Assembly: GCF_029227915.1 (NCBI RefSeq)
Contig: NC_079878.1
Span: forward strand, 19,656,001-19,716,000
Direction: 5' to 3'
DNA from: Hydractinia symbiolongicarpus
Taxonomy: Eukaryota > Cnidaria > Hydrozoa > Anthoathecata > Hydractiniidae
DNA: 60,000 nucleotides
The translations under genes were made by a program, and so were the position numbers. Of this stretch, positions 24,346-35,900 are shown in pieces. Numbering within the stretch: the first letter of the stretch is position 1; the number at the start of each line of letters is the position of its first letter. The notes beneath the pieces are model-generated. The model was not told where the DNA came from. It saw only the letters and a list, made by a program, of their open reading frames with translations, and made no database searches.

Positions 24346-24544
24346 TTTGATTTAAATTGTTATTAAAGCAATAACACTTTAAAATTTTTTTTAGCACTTA
24401 AGTGAAACAATTGCACCACAAACATGATTTTATTTTTTATAGGATCGTGAATCTCATGATACATCGTGACACGATAGATCGTGTCTTCCACGATGGCATT
24501 ATTTCACCTTTGAGCACAAAGATTGGGGATCGTGGGTGATGCAC

Positions 24545-24572
24545 GATGTTAGGCTTCCTGATAGCGGTACTG
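24545..24572 (-). repeat. Right 28-bp terminal inverted repeat
   Basis: Inverse complement of 18467-18494 without a mismatch. Inward lies a cluster of atcgtg/cacgat words (24440-24550). Confidence 0.9.
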
Positions 24573-25828
24573 TATATACTAGCTGCCTAAGCAATAAATT
24601 GAAAAAATAAAATATTAGCAGCGGGTGTTTGCATGATTTCTTTTATTTCAAATTGAAAAGAATTTATTTCCAACTATAATAATAAAAAATAAAATTTACT
24701 GATCTATAACCTTTCTAAATCACATTGCAAAAATTTAGCTAAGGTAATTTTCGAACTCCACAGAAAGAAAAAATGTTTTTAGCTACTCCCTAAATTAAAA
24801 ACATTTTTTTTACCAGAGAAAAGTAATACGTTAAAAAAGTAAAAAAATAGTTGAATGCGTAAATATTAAAGTTCAACCCAGAAAAACAGAGTTTTAGTAA
24901 ATATATTTTAGTGTTTTCTGCAATGATGCAACTTATCCACAAGTGGGGACAAACTGTTATTAAGGATGTAATTGCGGTGCAAAAAATATTAATTTGTTGC
25001 TAAGAGTTTGTTTCTGCATTGCCGTAGGAGGCAACTATACTAGCTATACTCTGGTAAAACAATTGTTTTTTTGTTATAATATTTTCAGCTTTTTTTTATG
25101 CACGTGTGATCGCACAACGTCCTAGGCACTTCTCATTTGCAATTCTACCACAACAAATAATTACTGACAGTATTTTGTTTTAAAAATACATTGTTTTATA
25201 TGTTGGCAAATACTGAGTGCTGTCTCGAGTTATAAAGGCTGCCAATGCCCTTAACCCTATTCAAGCTTTGAAGGAGGCTGACTCACCCAACCCACCTTTT
25301 TACCTTTTTTCATATGTTAAAATCATGCACAACCTGCATCTCAAATGAAAGTTCTCAAAATAGAAATCATGCACATTAAATTTTTTGTTTGATTGCTTAC
25401 CTGTGTGAGATGATACATCCTATGTAACCACTATGTTACTAGACCTCTCAGTTATGTGTACCAATGCTTTGGCTTAATTGGCAAAGTGATACAGTAATAT
25501 CTTTGCTTTGTAAGAAAATATGTTATATACTTATAAAATTGAGACATAATTTTAAAAGCAATAATATCAGTGATATATTGCCTGTCCTGCTTGTAAGTGG
25601 AATTATACAGTCTTGTTCCATCTGTGTCGTATCAGTAATCATCTCCACACCAATAAAGGATTAATGTTATTATTATTATCTCAATGTTTACAAACAGGTA
25701 ATTACACTTCAGTATTTACAAAAATATAAAACTGCTATCATTGTGTGACCTGTTATAAAAAGAGACATAAATGAAAAAAAAAAAAATAATAATAAATGGT
25801 TAAAAACTAAAAATATATATATACATAT
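24573..25828. other. Intergenic stretch
   Basis: No gene, transposon end or structured repeat seen. The open frames are short and without domain similarity. Confidence 0.5.
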
Positions 25829-26190
25829 ATGATTTATTTATTTATTTATAACACAGTAAAAGGCATGGGGTCATCCAGAGGTGCAGCAAAGTTTTAGCAG
25901 GAGAGAGAATAAGAGAAAATGACAACCAAACAACCCCTGAATCTTTGCTGCCTCCCTGGATGCTCATAGGAGAGTTAAATTAGTTACCAACATGTGAAAT
26001 TAAAAGTTCCTTAAATTTTGAAAAATTTGCTTCTTGCCTAATGTTCAATGGGAGATCATTATACATTATAATTGTGCTCCCGAATATTCAAATGTTTGTT
26101 TACCTAGCTTGAGTCTTAATTTAGGTAATTTCATTAGACAACCTTGGTTTCTTGTACAAAGGTTGTGCTCATTCAACTGAAATTGCATGG
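25829..26190 (-). pseudogene. 3' end of a non-LTR (LINE) retrotransposon
   Basis: On the minus strand, 26190 to about 25975 translates with a few breaks into the common C-terminal tail of LINE ORF2 proteins: CTRNQGCLMKLPKLRLKLGK, then FEYSGAQL, then a frameshifted PLNIRQ..NFSKFKELLISH. It is followed by about 140 bp of non-coding sequence ending in a (TTTA)n/(TAAA)n microsatellite at 25832-25850, as expected for a LINE 3' end. The rest of the element is absent, a typical 5' truncation. Confidence 0.75.
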
Positions 26191-28006
26191 CTATGTCAGC
26201 TGTAATCTACGGTTACCGACTATGAAAAGGCCATGTTCATGATATCTTATTTACTGTTATTATTTATCCAAGTCTGGAGTCTGTGGATTAGCTAGAATTT
26301 GCAGGTTGGCTTTGAACAGGCTTTTGTTGTTTAATTTTCTCATTGTAGAACCAAAATGATTATTAACCCTGGGGTGCATGACCATCACATTTATTATAAA
26401 AGTATGAACACCAGGATTTTAAAAGTAACTCTGTGAGAAAAAATTAATAAGATTTAAATAAGAGTTATGAAAAGTTTCTTTTCATGATGTATATAATTAT
26501 GGCTTTATATTCTATTGATGGAGTTATAAAAAATCTTGTCACTGACTCATCAGCACTTCTTCAAATCATCTACAAAAGATGTATATTAATAAGACATGTT
26601 TAAAATATATATGTGTATTTTGTTAAATTAAAACGAAGTATACTTACGAAAAGTATACTTACAAAAAGTATATTTACGAAAAGCTTCTCTGCGTACAGTA
26701 AGAAATTTTTTAAGATATCTTAAATGTTTTTTATTACTTCAGAAATTTTTTTAATTTGCTTTTTGCTTATAAATAAACAATAGCATTTTTACCACACAAT
26801 AACAAAGAAAATGAAATCTAATTACTATTTCATGGAGCATTTATAATAGTATTACTGTGGAAAGTTTATCATTTCTTGAACATGATAGTTTAGTAGGCAA
26901 CGTTTCGGGAGATTCTTCTCCCATCATCGGGCAAAGTAAAATGATGTTGAGCATGTATTTATATAATTGCAGAGGATCGAAACGAATTTCGATATCTTCA
27001 ATAACATTTATAATAGGTACGGTTTAGGCAAATATTTAGGCAATTATCTACAAAGCGACCACGGAGAGTGGTCAATATAATATAAAATATCTGCTATGTC
27101 CTTGTATTTTATAATATCTGCTATGCACCTGCATTTAATTTCTAAATTGAAATTTGTGATACTTTAAGGAAAGAAAGTGTTTGAGAAAGAAACTTCAGTG
27201 CTTCGGCTTTGGTGCAAAATTTTTGCATTTTGTGAAATTTCCACAAAATTAAAAGTTTTGCAGCCGAAAAAAACATGCAGTTCTACAAAATTAAATTTTC
27301 ACAAAAAAACTTTGGCGTTGATCCAAATAAAAGATATTTTTCTATTGTTTACTTTCTATCCAGTTCCAACTAGTTTTATAAATTTTGTCTTAAATTCTTA
27401 GGATCAGAACCTAAAAATATATAACTAAATAACTGAATATATTTAACGTAATAACTATTCATTCATTTATTTACAAGATAAAAATTAAAATATGTACATA
27501 ACTCCAAGTGTCACACTGAGCGATCATTAGATGTACACTAACTTAAAAAACTATATAGCGAAAAATCCTTCATAAACCTTAAAATGGCAAAAAGCCTGGA
27601 GAGTCTTGGAGTTGTTGAATTTGGCAGACACATGAAGTGTATTAGGGATTGTAGTTGACTATTGATGTTTTATTGCCTGTTTTATCATCCTATATCAGAT
27701 AAGCAAATATTAGCTTCCGGGGCTGTATGGTATGCACCCATTACAACAGTGCATTTAGAGGGGGCTAGTATCACTGGCAGCTATCAGAAACCATTATGAA
27801 TAGATCTTTTGACTAATTTTATTTGACTCCCAATAGGTTTTAAAGGTAATTTTCTTTTATTATTAAATTCTTTTAATTTGGATGGCTAAGATTTGCCTGT
27901 ATGGTTTGTCTTCTGTCTGGTATTGTTATTGTTATCAAGCACTTTGACAATTGGCATCAACCAATAGTTAAACTACTTATTATCTGTTCTAAATAATGTT
28001 TAATAG
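26191..28006. other. Intergenic stretch with short repeats
   Basis: No gene seen. A three-copy tandem of an 18-bp unit (aagtatacttacgaaa type) lies at 26636-26693. A hammerhead-like fold is listed separately. Confidence 0.5.
26897..26932 (-). ncRNA. Hammerhead-ribozyme-like core, probably a retroelement relic
   Basis: On the minus strand the segment reads CCGATGAT, a 6-bp hairpin GGGAGA-AGAA-TCTCCC, then GAAACG. This is the CUGAUGA / stem II / GAAA order of the hammerhead core, as known from ribozymes in Penelope-like elements and retrozymes. The second core base is C instead of U and an extra T precedes stem II, so activity is doubtful. No reverse transcriptase is seen nearby. Confidence 0.35.
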
Positions 28007-28009
28007 TTA

Positions 28010-28814
28010 AGGCGGGGGCAAACCAGTCCAACATTTTATCCAACATTTTTTTCCCATGTTGAATGAAATGTTGGATGAAAAAATGCATGTTGGATGAAGC
28101 AAAATTTGTAGGGCTGCTTTTAAAAACACTCGAACGATAAAGAGTTCATTCATTTATGAAAAACAAAATGGTGGACGAAAGGAATTCTGTAATGCTGCTT
28201 ATGTTGCTGAATGAACTCGTCCATTCAGACGATGAAAAACTAACCCGCGGAAAAACAAGAGAGTGGATAAAGATAAGGGAACAAAATAGATATTTTAGTA
28301 ATATCATTAAAGAATTGAAGATCAAAGACAGATTCAGATTTAGGGAAGTGTTTCGGATGGACGTGGGGGATTTCGATATTTCCTCCTTAATGAAATATCC
28401 TATATATCACCGGGTCAGATGAGCAACTGTGGTGGCCACAGACCAGTCTTGGCAGAAGAAAGTCTCGCCCTTACTTTTCGTAATATTTTTATTGAAACGC
28501 ATCAAATTAAAATCATTCCAAAAATTCAACGATCGAAATTTGCGGGATTTTTATATGTTGGATGAAAAACCAAACCAATCCAACATGAAAATTTACGCAA
28601 CTCAGATAGAGAATTCCTTTGATCTTGCCGAAAATGTTGGATGAAATGTTTGACGGCGATCAAACTTCATCCAACATCGTCCAACATGATTTTTTTCTTC
28701 TTTTTTAAAAATTTTAAATTTTTTCAAAATTTTGAAATAACTCAAACCAGTCCTACATTTCATCCAACATCACAAAAATTGCATGTTGGATGAAATGTTG
28801 GTTTGCCCCCGCCT
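28010..28814 (+). mobile_element. PIF/Harbinger deletion derivative, 805 bp
   Basis: Ends are inverted repeats starting aggcgggggcaaacca and are flanked by TTA on both sides (28007-28009, 28815-28817), the usual PIF/Harbinger 3-bp duplication. The element is studded with copies of ATGTTGGAT/ATCCAACAT in both orientations near the ends and again at about 28555-28690. Inside is a remnant of the transposase N-terminus; the catalytic part is missing. Confidence 0.8.
28156..28500 (+). pseudogene. N-terminal remnant of a Harbinger transposase
   Basis: An open frame from ATG 28156 shows the typical N-terminal layout WIKIREQNRYFSNIIKELK...F.EVFRMDVGDF of Harbinger transposases. The frame is then lost, but a neighbouring frame continues with LAEESLALTFRNI, matching the SERLALTLRFLATG segment. 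The DGKH, GDDAF and catalytic Glu regions are absent. Confidence 0.7.
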
Positions 28815-28817
28815 TTA

Positions 28818-29643
28818 ACGATAACAAAAAAAGGTTTTTTGCTGACCAAATATCAAAGACCAGATTTAAATTATAGCACTGAAAATCTTCTTACACATAA
28901 CCAAATCACAACATGTTGATATTGCTTTATGGAAATGTTTCACATAAAAATAATAACCTACCTTCCAAAGAATATTTGGAGGCATATGATATCTTTTGAT
29001 AGTTATCTTGACAAATTCTACTTGAAACTGTATACTGGAGTTGTCAACATACTGTGTAGGGCTCCTAAATCTCTTGAATGATTTATTTACAAAAGTTTAT
29101 CTACTATTTTGCGTTGTTTTATAAAAACTACTGACAAGTTGGAAGTTTAATTGCATGTAAATATGCTTCAATATACACAAATGTATGTGCGTAATGCCAA
29201 TTAATGCCAAAAAAACACACTTGAAATTTCACTAAGAACTATCTGAAAATGATAACTTAATGTGTTATAGTACTGCCATTTTGTAGTGAAACTAATAAAA
29301 AAGGTGCACAAGATTTTTTAGATAAGAATCATTCAACATGCATTTAAACCTATGTAAACAATTATTAATTCTATTTTGTTGTCACCTCTTTTTCTTATTT
29401 AAGTATACAAAAAATTCAAGCAGTTTCAGGCTGTCAAGGGTTGAGGTGACCATTTTGAAATTACACTTTTGTTTTCACACACTTAAAAATAACTTCACAA
29501 TCTGTTAACTCAAACAGAAACAAAAAAACTTACAGATTGATTTTTTTTTTTAAAACGTACTTTTTTAAATTGTTTGATTGGCATTTTTAAACATGTTTTT
29601 GAAACTTAATTGTATGTATTAAAACTATGATTTATTCACACAG
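28818..29643. other. Stretch before the first recognised Ig exon
   Basis: No exon could be supported. A start codon at 29338 followed by a hydrophobic run was tested as a signal-peptide exon and rejected because its only good donor is in the wrong phase. No other candidate first exon of the Ig gene was found here. Confidence 0.4.
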
Positions 29644-29949
29644 GTCTGGATGTGTTAACAGGAGTACCTTCCTCAAAAGAATATGTCAATAGATATGGCA
29701 GTCTTATGTTGACATGTGTTGCCACCGATACCAGCAATGTGCAAATTAAATGGTTCAGAAATGGTGTGGAAATAAATCAAAATGTAATGGTTCTTTTTAC
29801 GGTTCATGAAATATCAGACACTCTTTTGGGATATTATGTTAGTAGTCTTCAAATTAATTATGCTACAAATGTGACAAATGGCACCTACTCTTGCAGAGCA
29901 CAGGGTATAAAGCGTACTGAACAATTCTTCACAGAAGTTGAAGTTTACT
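29644..29949 (+). CDS. Ig exon 1
   Basis: 102 codons, phase 1-1, cacacag acceptor and GTAAGT donor. Canonical Ig landmarks are LTCVATD, IKWFRNG and YSCRAQG. Two sequons (NVT, NGT) precede the F-strand Cys. This is the most upstream exon I can support, but it is not a natural first exon. Confidence 0.8.
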
Positions 29950-32900
29950 GTAAGTATAATCTGTAAAACTGTATCTGATTAATTATTTGTCGTGTCTGTC
30001 TGTTAATTAGTCAATTATCATGTAAGGAGGAGCAAATAGTTGTATAGCAATCTTTAACTAATATGCTTTTCTTTGCTTAGTTATCAGGGTTTGACAGGCT
30101 AAAGATGGTACTCAGACTAAAAGTGTTGCTAAGACTAAAAGTGCTGCTCAGGCTAATAGTGTTGTTTTGCACTTTGTATTGTACTAATTTTAAGAGATGT
30201 CACATACAGCTGTTGTACAAAGCTGAGGGGGTGGGGGGGGTGGTTTCACATTACCACAGGTGTTGTGTGTTGATCTAAGTGGAGCCTAGTGACCACAGTA
30301 CTTTTAATGTTTGATCTGTTTACCTATAGATGCTGCTCAAATTGTTGGCTACACATCATATGTTGTTGTTGGTAATGAAATGGCTGTCTTGCAGTGTTCT
30401 GCTAGAGGAAATCCTTTGCCAACATTTACATGGTTTAAAGGCTCTTCTAGAATAAGCTTTATTTCTGTTAAATATACAAGAAATGATACGTCTTATTCAG
30501 ACGTGACGCAATCAATACTTGTAATCAGAAATCCAACAGACCATGACCTCACAACCTATACATGTAAAGCTCAAAATACCATAGCTGAAAATATTCCAAT
30601 CACTGTTGAAAAATCCATCACTGTGTACCGCACCAGTAAATATTACTTCTTTTTTATTCTCACCTGCATGCAAAGGCACTTACTTTATCAGAAAAGAGTT
30701 TACTCTATGTTCTATTACTATAAATTGAAAATCAAATAATATTGTTTCATTTTGATGTTCTGTTAGGTTTACCACATTTTCAACATAATCTTGTTGATGG
30801 TCCTTTTCGAGTGAAGACCACATTAACTTTGAATGTTTCTGTTACATCTTCTCCAAATTCAACATTTGTATGGTATAGAAACAGCATTATTATTTCACAG
30901 CCTGTGACCAAAACCACAAGACAGTTTACAACTTCTAACCTTACTTCTCAAACTAATATAATCCAGTTAAATACGTCTGGTTTTTATTTTGTTGAAGCAT
31001 GTAATATTGGTGGTTGCGTAAGGAGCAAGACTGTCAAAGTTGAGATTGAAGGTATGACTTAATTATCATTAACATTATGTGTGATATGCGAAAAAAAATA
31101 AAACATTAAAATTTACAAAAAGTCAATAATTAGTAGCTACGAAAAGTCAATAATCAACTGAATTATGTTTCTCTTGCAGAGGACTAAGGAACTATGAAGT
31201 AAAAGTAGGGTCTATACACATGTCTCTATTGCATGGTGCATTGTATGCCTTTCATCTGTGGACTAATTTTGGCCCCAAATGTAATTTTGTTTCAATTTGT
31301 AATTTTTTTTTTCAAACAATCTTCACTAAAACTTAAACGAAATTAAGTTTGTTCTTTTTCAAAAAATTTCTTTAATTGTTTTCGAAAAATTTTCCAATCA
31401 TTTTATTGTAAAGGAAAATTGTTTCCCATTCGTTTCTTCATCATTTCTGTTCAAAATTTTCTGTTAAAACTTTGTTCAAAATTGCTTTTAGAGATGTTTA
31501 AAATTACAATTATTATAAATGGGACCCTGGAGTGGGGACTCTAAACTGAAACCTTCTAATTACAAGCTCAATATACTACACTACATCATCTCTAGTCTAA
31601 TTTCAAAATACTGTTGAAGTATTCCTTATCCACCTAGGAAAAGGTTAACCAAATCATAGATGTTTTGGAATAGGATATGCTAGATTAAATAAAGAATGTA
31701 AGATTACATTTGATAACTGTGTATAACTTTTGTTTGACTGAATACTGGTTTCACAATACTTGACAATTTTTAATTGATGATAATTCTTTCAATTTTTTCA
31801 TGCATTGATGTATAAATAAACACAATCGAACACGATACTTTTACTTCATCTAAAAGTATAAATCTCCCCTTATTTTCTTTTATTGTTGATGAACTGATTG
31901 CCAATTAATGTCTATGGACTTGTGAAACATGTGTTTTATCTGTACTTTGGTATCAGTGTTGAAGCCAGAAATTTGATGGAGTACACTACGTTTTTAATAT
32001 AACCATCAACACAATAAGCAACAAATCGTTTTCGGATATGTTTAGTTTTCTGTTTGCACATCTATTTAAAAAATTCAAACAATAAAATTCAAATCAAACG
32101 TTTTTTTTTCTTACAAAACTTGGTTTTTAAAACCTTTTCACAAGAAATTCAGCATACAGACCTTGCAAGCTTGGTCTATACTTTTGCCCCAGGTAATGCC
32201 TCAGTATACATAGTATTGTACTAGTATTTCCCGCACCAAGAAAAATGTCAAATTTTCTTTTATTGATAAAAACATTTCATTAGATATTTTTATCATTTCT
32301 TTCTATCAACAACAACAATGTAAAGTTTTACTGTTTGAGTACCCAGTTGATTTAGCATTGATGAATTTGTCTAGAAGCTTCTCACATAGCTAGGTAAGTA
32401 TCTAGCTACATTGTCTACAAAAAACGATGATAAGATATCCAGTTTTATCAAAAGTACTTAATAAAGGACGATGAATTTATAGTACAAATATGTCCTCCCT
32501 CACTTTAAGACTCAGTCAGAGATCGTGTCATGTTTGGCTAGTTAGTAAAAACATTACTTTAATATTTGGTGTAACTAATTGCACATGTGTGGAACTTTTT
32601 AATGTTTTGTTTACAAGGGTTTATTCCATATGAATTTTCAATTTCTGTATAGAATGTTTTGATTTTAGACAGGAATTTTTACTTAGAATGTTACGAAAGT
32701 AGTGAATTATATTATTATAAGAATATTAAACAAATATTCCTGTTTTTAATTTTTATCCAACTTAGATGGTTAATGAATGTTTTGATAGAATATATATTTA
32801 GAACAAACCCAATATGCTGGTACAATGTGTTAGTACATATATCTTATCTAAATATATAGCATAAGAATACAAAGCATGTAAACGAAGAATATAATAATAA

Positions 32901-35900
32901 CCGATAGGTTTTATACTGGCATCTGCAAATAGTTTTGAATGCACATTGTTGACATCCATCAAACTAAAGCTGGTTTTCCACTAGGCGAATTATTCCGTGC
33001 GGAGCGTTCAGCGCAGAGGATATTTTCCGTCTCACAGAACGCATTTTATTTTTCCACTAAGCACGGCACCATTATGCAAACAACACCATGAAGTTCAGTC
33101 GCCGATTAGTTCTTCTTAAAAAAGTTAAACTATTGAAATTGTTGGCATTAGAAAATGAAATAAATAATAGGAAATATAAAAAAAGATTCTGGATACGCCA
33201 AATTTACCAAGAACGAAAGCAGAAGGGGGAGTTTCATTTACTGATACAGGATTTGAAGCTATATGATCATCAACTGTTTTTCCAATACTTTCGTATGTCT
33301 CCTTCTGATTTGGAAACGTTACTGTCTTGGGTAGCTCCCCTTGTTGTAAAGAAAGAAACAAGAATGCGGGAATTGATCAAACCAAGTGAAAGATTATGTG
33401 TTACTATGAGATGCTTAGTTACTGGAGATGCACAAGTGACAATTGCCTCAAACTTGCGAATGAGCACAACTGTTGTAGGAAGAATTATCGATGGAAAGCA
33501 CGTTGTGATGCAGGCCCCAGCAAGATCAGGTTCAGCATTCTTTAATTATAAAAAGCAACACAGTATTGTGCTTATGGCAGTGTGCAGTGCACTTTATAAG
33601 ATTCTAATGGTAGATATTGGAGATACAGGAAGACAAAGTGATGGTAGTGTGTATGGGAACAGCAATCTTGGCTATAGCATTGAGAATAATCTACTTAATA
33701 TTCCAAAAGCATTAAAACTACCAAAGTCGAATCGTGTGTTGCCTTTTACTTTCATAGGTGATGATGCTTTTGGGCTATAACCTCACATGATGAAACCGTA
33801 CCCACTTCAAAACTTGGCAAAAGAAGTATTCAACTATAGGCTCTCAAGAGCGCGGCGAGTAGTAGAAAATGTATTTGAAATTGCTGCAAGCCGCTTTCGA
33901 ATTCTTCGCCGACCCATCAAAAGTAAAGTAAAAAGTTGTATTAATAACTTAAGCAGTGGTGGCATTACACAACTACTTAATGATTGTTTCCAATGCAAAT
34001 GATACTTATAATTACTGCCGAGAAAACTATGTTGATAGAGGAAGCCAAAACAATATTATTCCAGGTGAATGGAGAAAAGACTCTGAAAGTATCAGTGGTA
34101 TTCAGGACTTAACAAATTGTAGTTCAAACAATTATTCAAAACAGGCAGCCTTAATTCGGGATGAATTTAAATGCTATTTTAACAATGAAGGAGCAGTAGA
34201 ATGGCAGTGGGATATTGTCAATAGTACAGGACAAAATAAAAACTGAATAATTTATGTCAACATTTATAGAAAATGTACATCCATACAAATACTGTAAAAA
34301 ATGTTATGTTATATAAAAAATGTTAAAGAGAAAATTAGTTTTATTCACATGCCTCATCAAACTCAATTTCAAACAACAGCTGCGAAATCTTAATTTTTGC
34401 CATTTTGTTCTTTTTGGGAGATAATTTTCTTAAAGTGGGCACCAGGCTACGGCAAAAAAGACTATCTTCACATTCCTCTTTATCATCAGCTTTTAATTCT
34501 TTCTCTATTGCATCCAACTCTTTCAAAATTCTATTTCCTTCTGCATTCTCACTACGTTTTCTTTTCTCCCGCTTTGCCGTGACAGTAGTTCTGCCACTGT
34601 CCGTAATTTTGTTAAAAATCATAGGAGATTGTGGCGGTGTGAACAAATCTACATCAGGGGGTTGATCAACGCTTTCCTTTGAACACGTTTGTTCTGTATT
34701 TCCTTTACTCTGTATCCGTACATTGCTTTCAGTTGGGAAGTTCATAGGTGCTCTTTCATAAAGAAAGGACATCTGTTCAAAATAGTTACATTTTGGTAAC
34801 GACGAAGCAGCTGCACCTGATTTTGTCATCCTTGTTCTTCTGTCGAGACATTTTTTCAGGTTGTCTTTTAAATATTTTAGTTGTTTTTGAAGGAATTCAC
34901 CTACAAATAATAAAAAGCCATATATATATACACAGTATATATTTAATATCAGATTCCAAAAATTATGTGATTTTACTTTCTTTCTGAAAATAAAAACAAC
35001 AGCAAATATATATGTAGCTATGAGATAGTAGTGGTTTACTTACAATCTTTTTGAAATATTCTTGCCAATTTTTGCCATGCATTATTTTTGATGTTTCTGT
35101 CTTTGTGATCAGTGGAATAAATGTTCCATGGACATGGAAATTTCCGAACCTACAAATGTTTTAGAAATAGTTATTTAATTATAGCAAACAAAAAAACAGA
35201 AACCAAGTTTAGCTTTAGAAAAATAAACTAGCTAGCTAGCTAAGCTCTACTTACTTCCTCTATAAACAATTCTTTGTCAAATTCTGTAACTTGACTCTCT
35301 ACTGGCGCGCTTGACATCAAAATCTGACTAGATTCTGCGAAAGACATCTTATTTCACTTTTTCTTGTCACAATGGTTCACAATGATGCATTCGCAGCTAC
35401 TGCTTCACTATTTCCTTTCAGCTTTCAGCTATTTTAATTTTTATGTAAAACACAGGAAATCAAGCATTTTGATTGGCTTGCGGAATATACAGTGGCGGAA
35501 AAGTCGAGTCCGGTTCAACTTTTAATTCCGCGCGTAGCGGAACGCCCTTGGCGGAATTTTCATAAGAACAACAATGGCCGCTCCGCTCCACACGGAATAA
35601 TCCGCCTAGTGGAAAACCGGCTTAAAAGTGATAAAGGTGGGGTTTTAATGAATTTGATGAATTATTTTGTTAGCATATTGGAGATCTGCAACAGTTGCTG
35701 TTTTAATTTTAGTGCTGAGTTGGCAGGTGTCAAAACTAATATCAGGTCTGGAGAAATCACTGACTCAGTTTAGTTGTCCGCTAGCTGTACATAGTTGTTT
35801 TTGGTGTTAGAGGTTTGAGTTTTATCAATTTTGTTTTGCTGTAATGCAGATGCAAAGTTACATTGTGATAATTCTATAGATTTATCTTCTTATCGCAAAA

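Larger units (their letters stand above)
18467..24572 (+). mobile_element. 6.1-kb DNA transposon with C2H2-DDE gene, superfamily not recognised
   Basis: The 28-bp terminal inverted repeats are identical (18467-18494 and 24545-24572), starting cagtaccgctatcaggaagc. TA lies directly outside both ends, which would fit a TA target duplication but is only two bases. Beyond the perfect ends both termini carry clusters of short cacgat/atcgtg and catgat words. Further in are nine TGAGGTTAC motifs on the left (18661-19632) and, in opposite orientation, four GTAACCTCA motifs on the right (22514-23162), with the five-exon gene between them. A tandem array sits near the right end. The gene is broken, so this copy cannot make its own transposase. 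Confidence 0.85.
32968..35622 (+). mobile_element. PIF/Harbinger transposon, 2.65 kb, inside an Ig-gene intron
   Basis: Inverted ends start agc(t/c)ggttttccactagg and remain similar for about 40 bp (32968-33006 against the right end). TAA on both sides (32965-32967 and 35623-35625) is the family's 3-bp TWA duplication. It has the classic two-gene layout: a DDE transposase on the plus strand and a MADF/Myb-like DNA-binding protein convergently on the minus strand. The transposase is damaged and the MADF gene is not. Clear ends and duplication suggest a fairly recent insertion. Confidence 0.9.

Noticed and set aside
25464-25664. 66-residue hydrophobic frame
   Set aside because: Low complexity composition typical of AT-rich DNA; no start context and no similarity.
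29338-29402. ATG followed by a hydrophobic run (LLILFCCHLFFLF) as the signal-peptide exon of the Ig gene
   Set aside because: The good donor at 29403 leaves phase 2, but Ig exon 1 needs phase 1; joining them gives a stop within 16 codons. Other donors nearby are weak.
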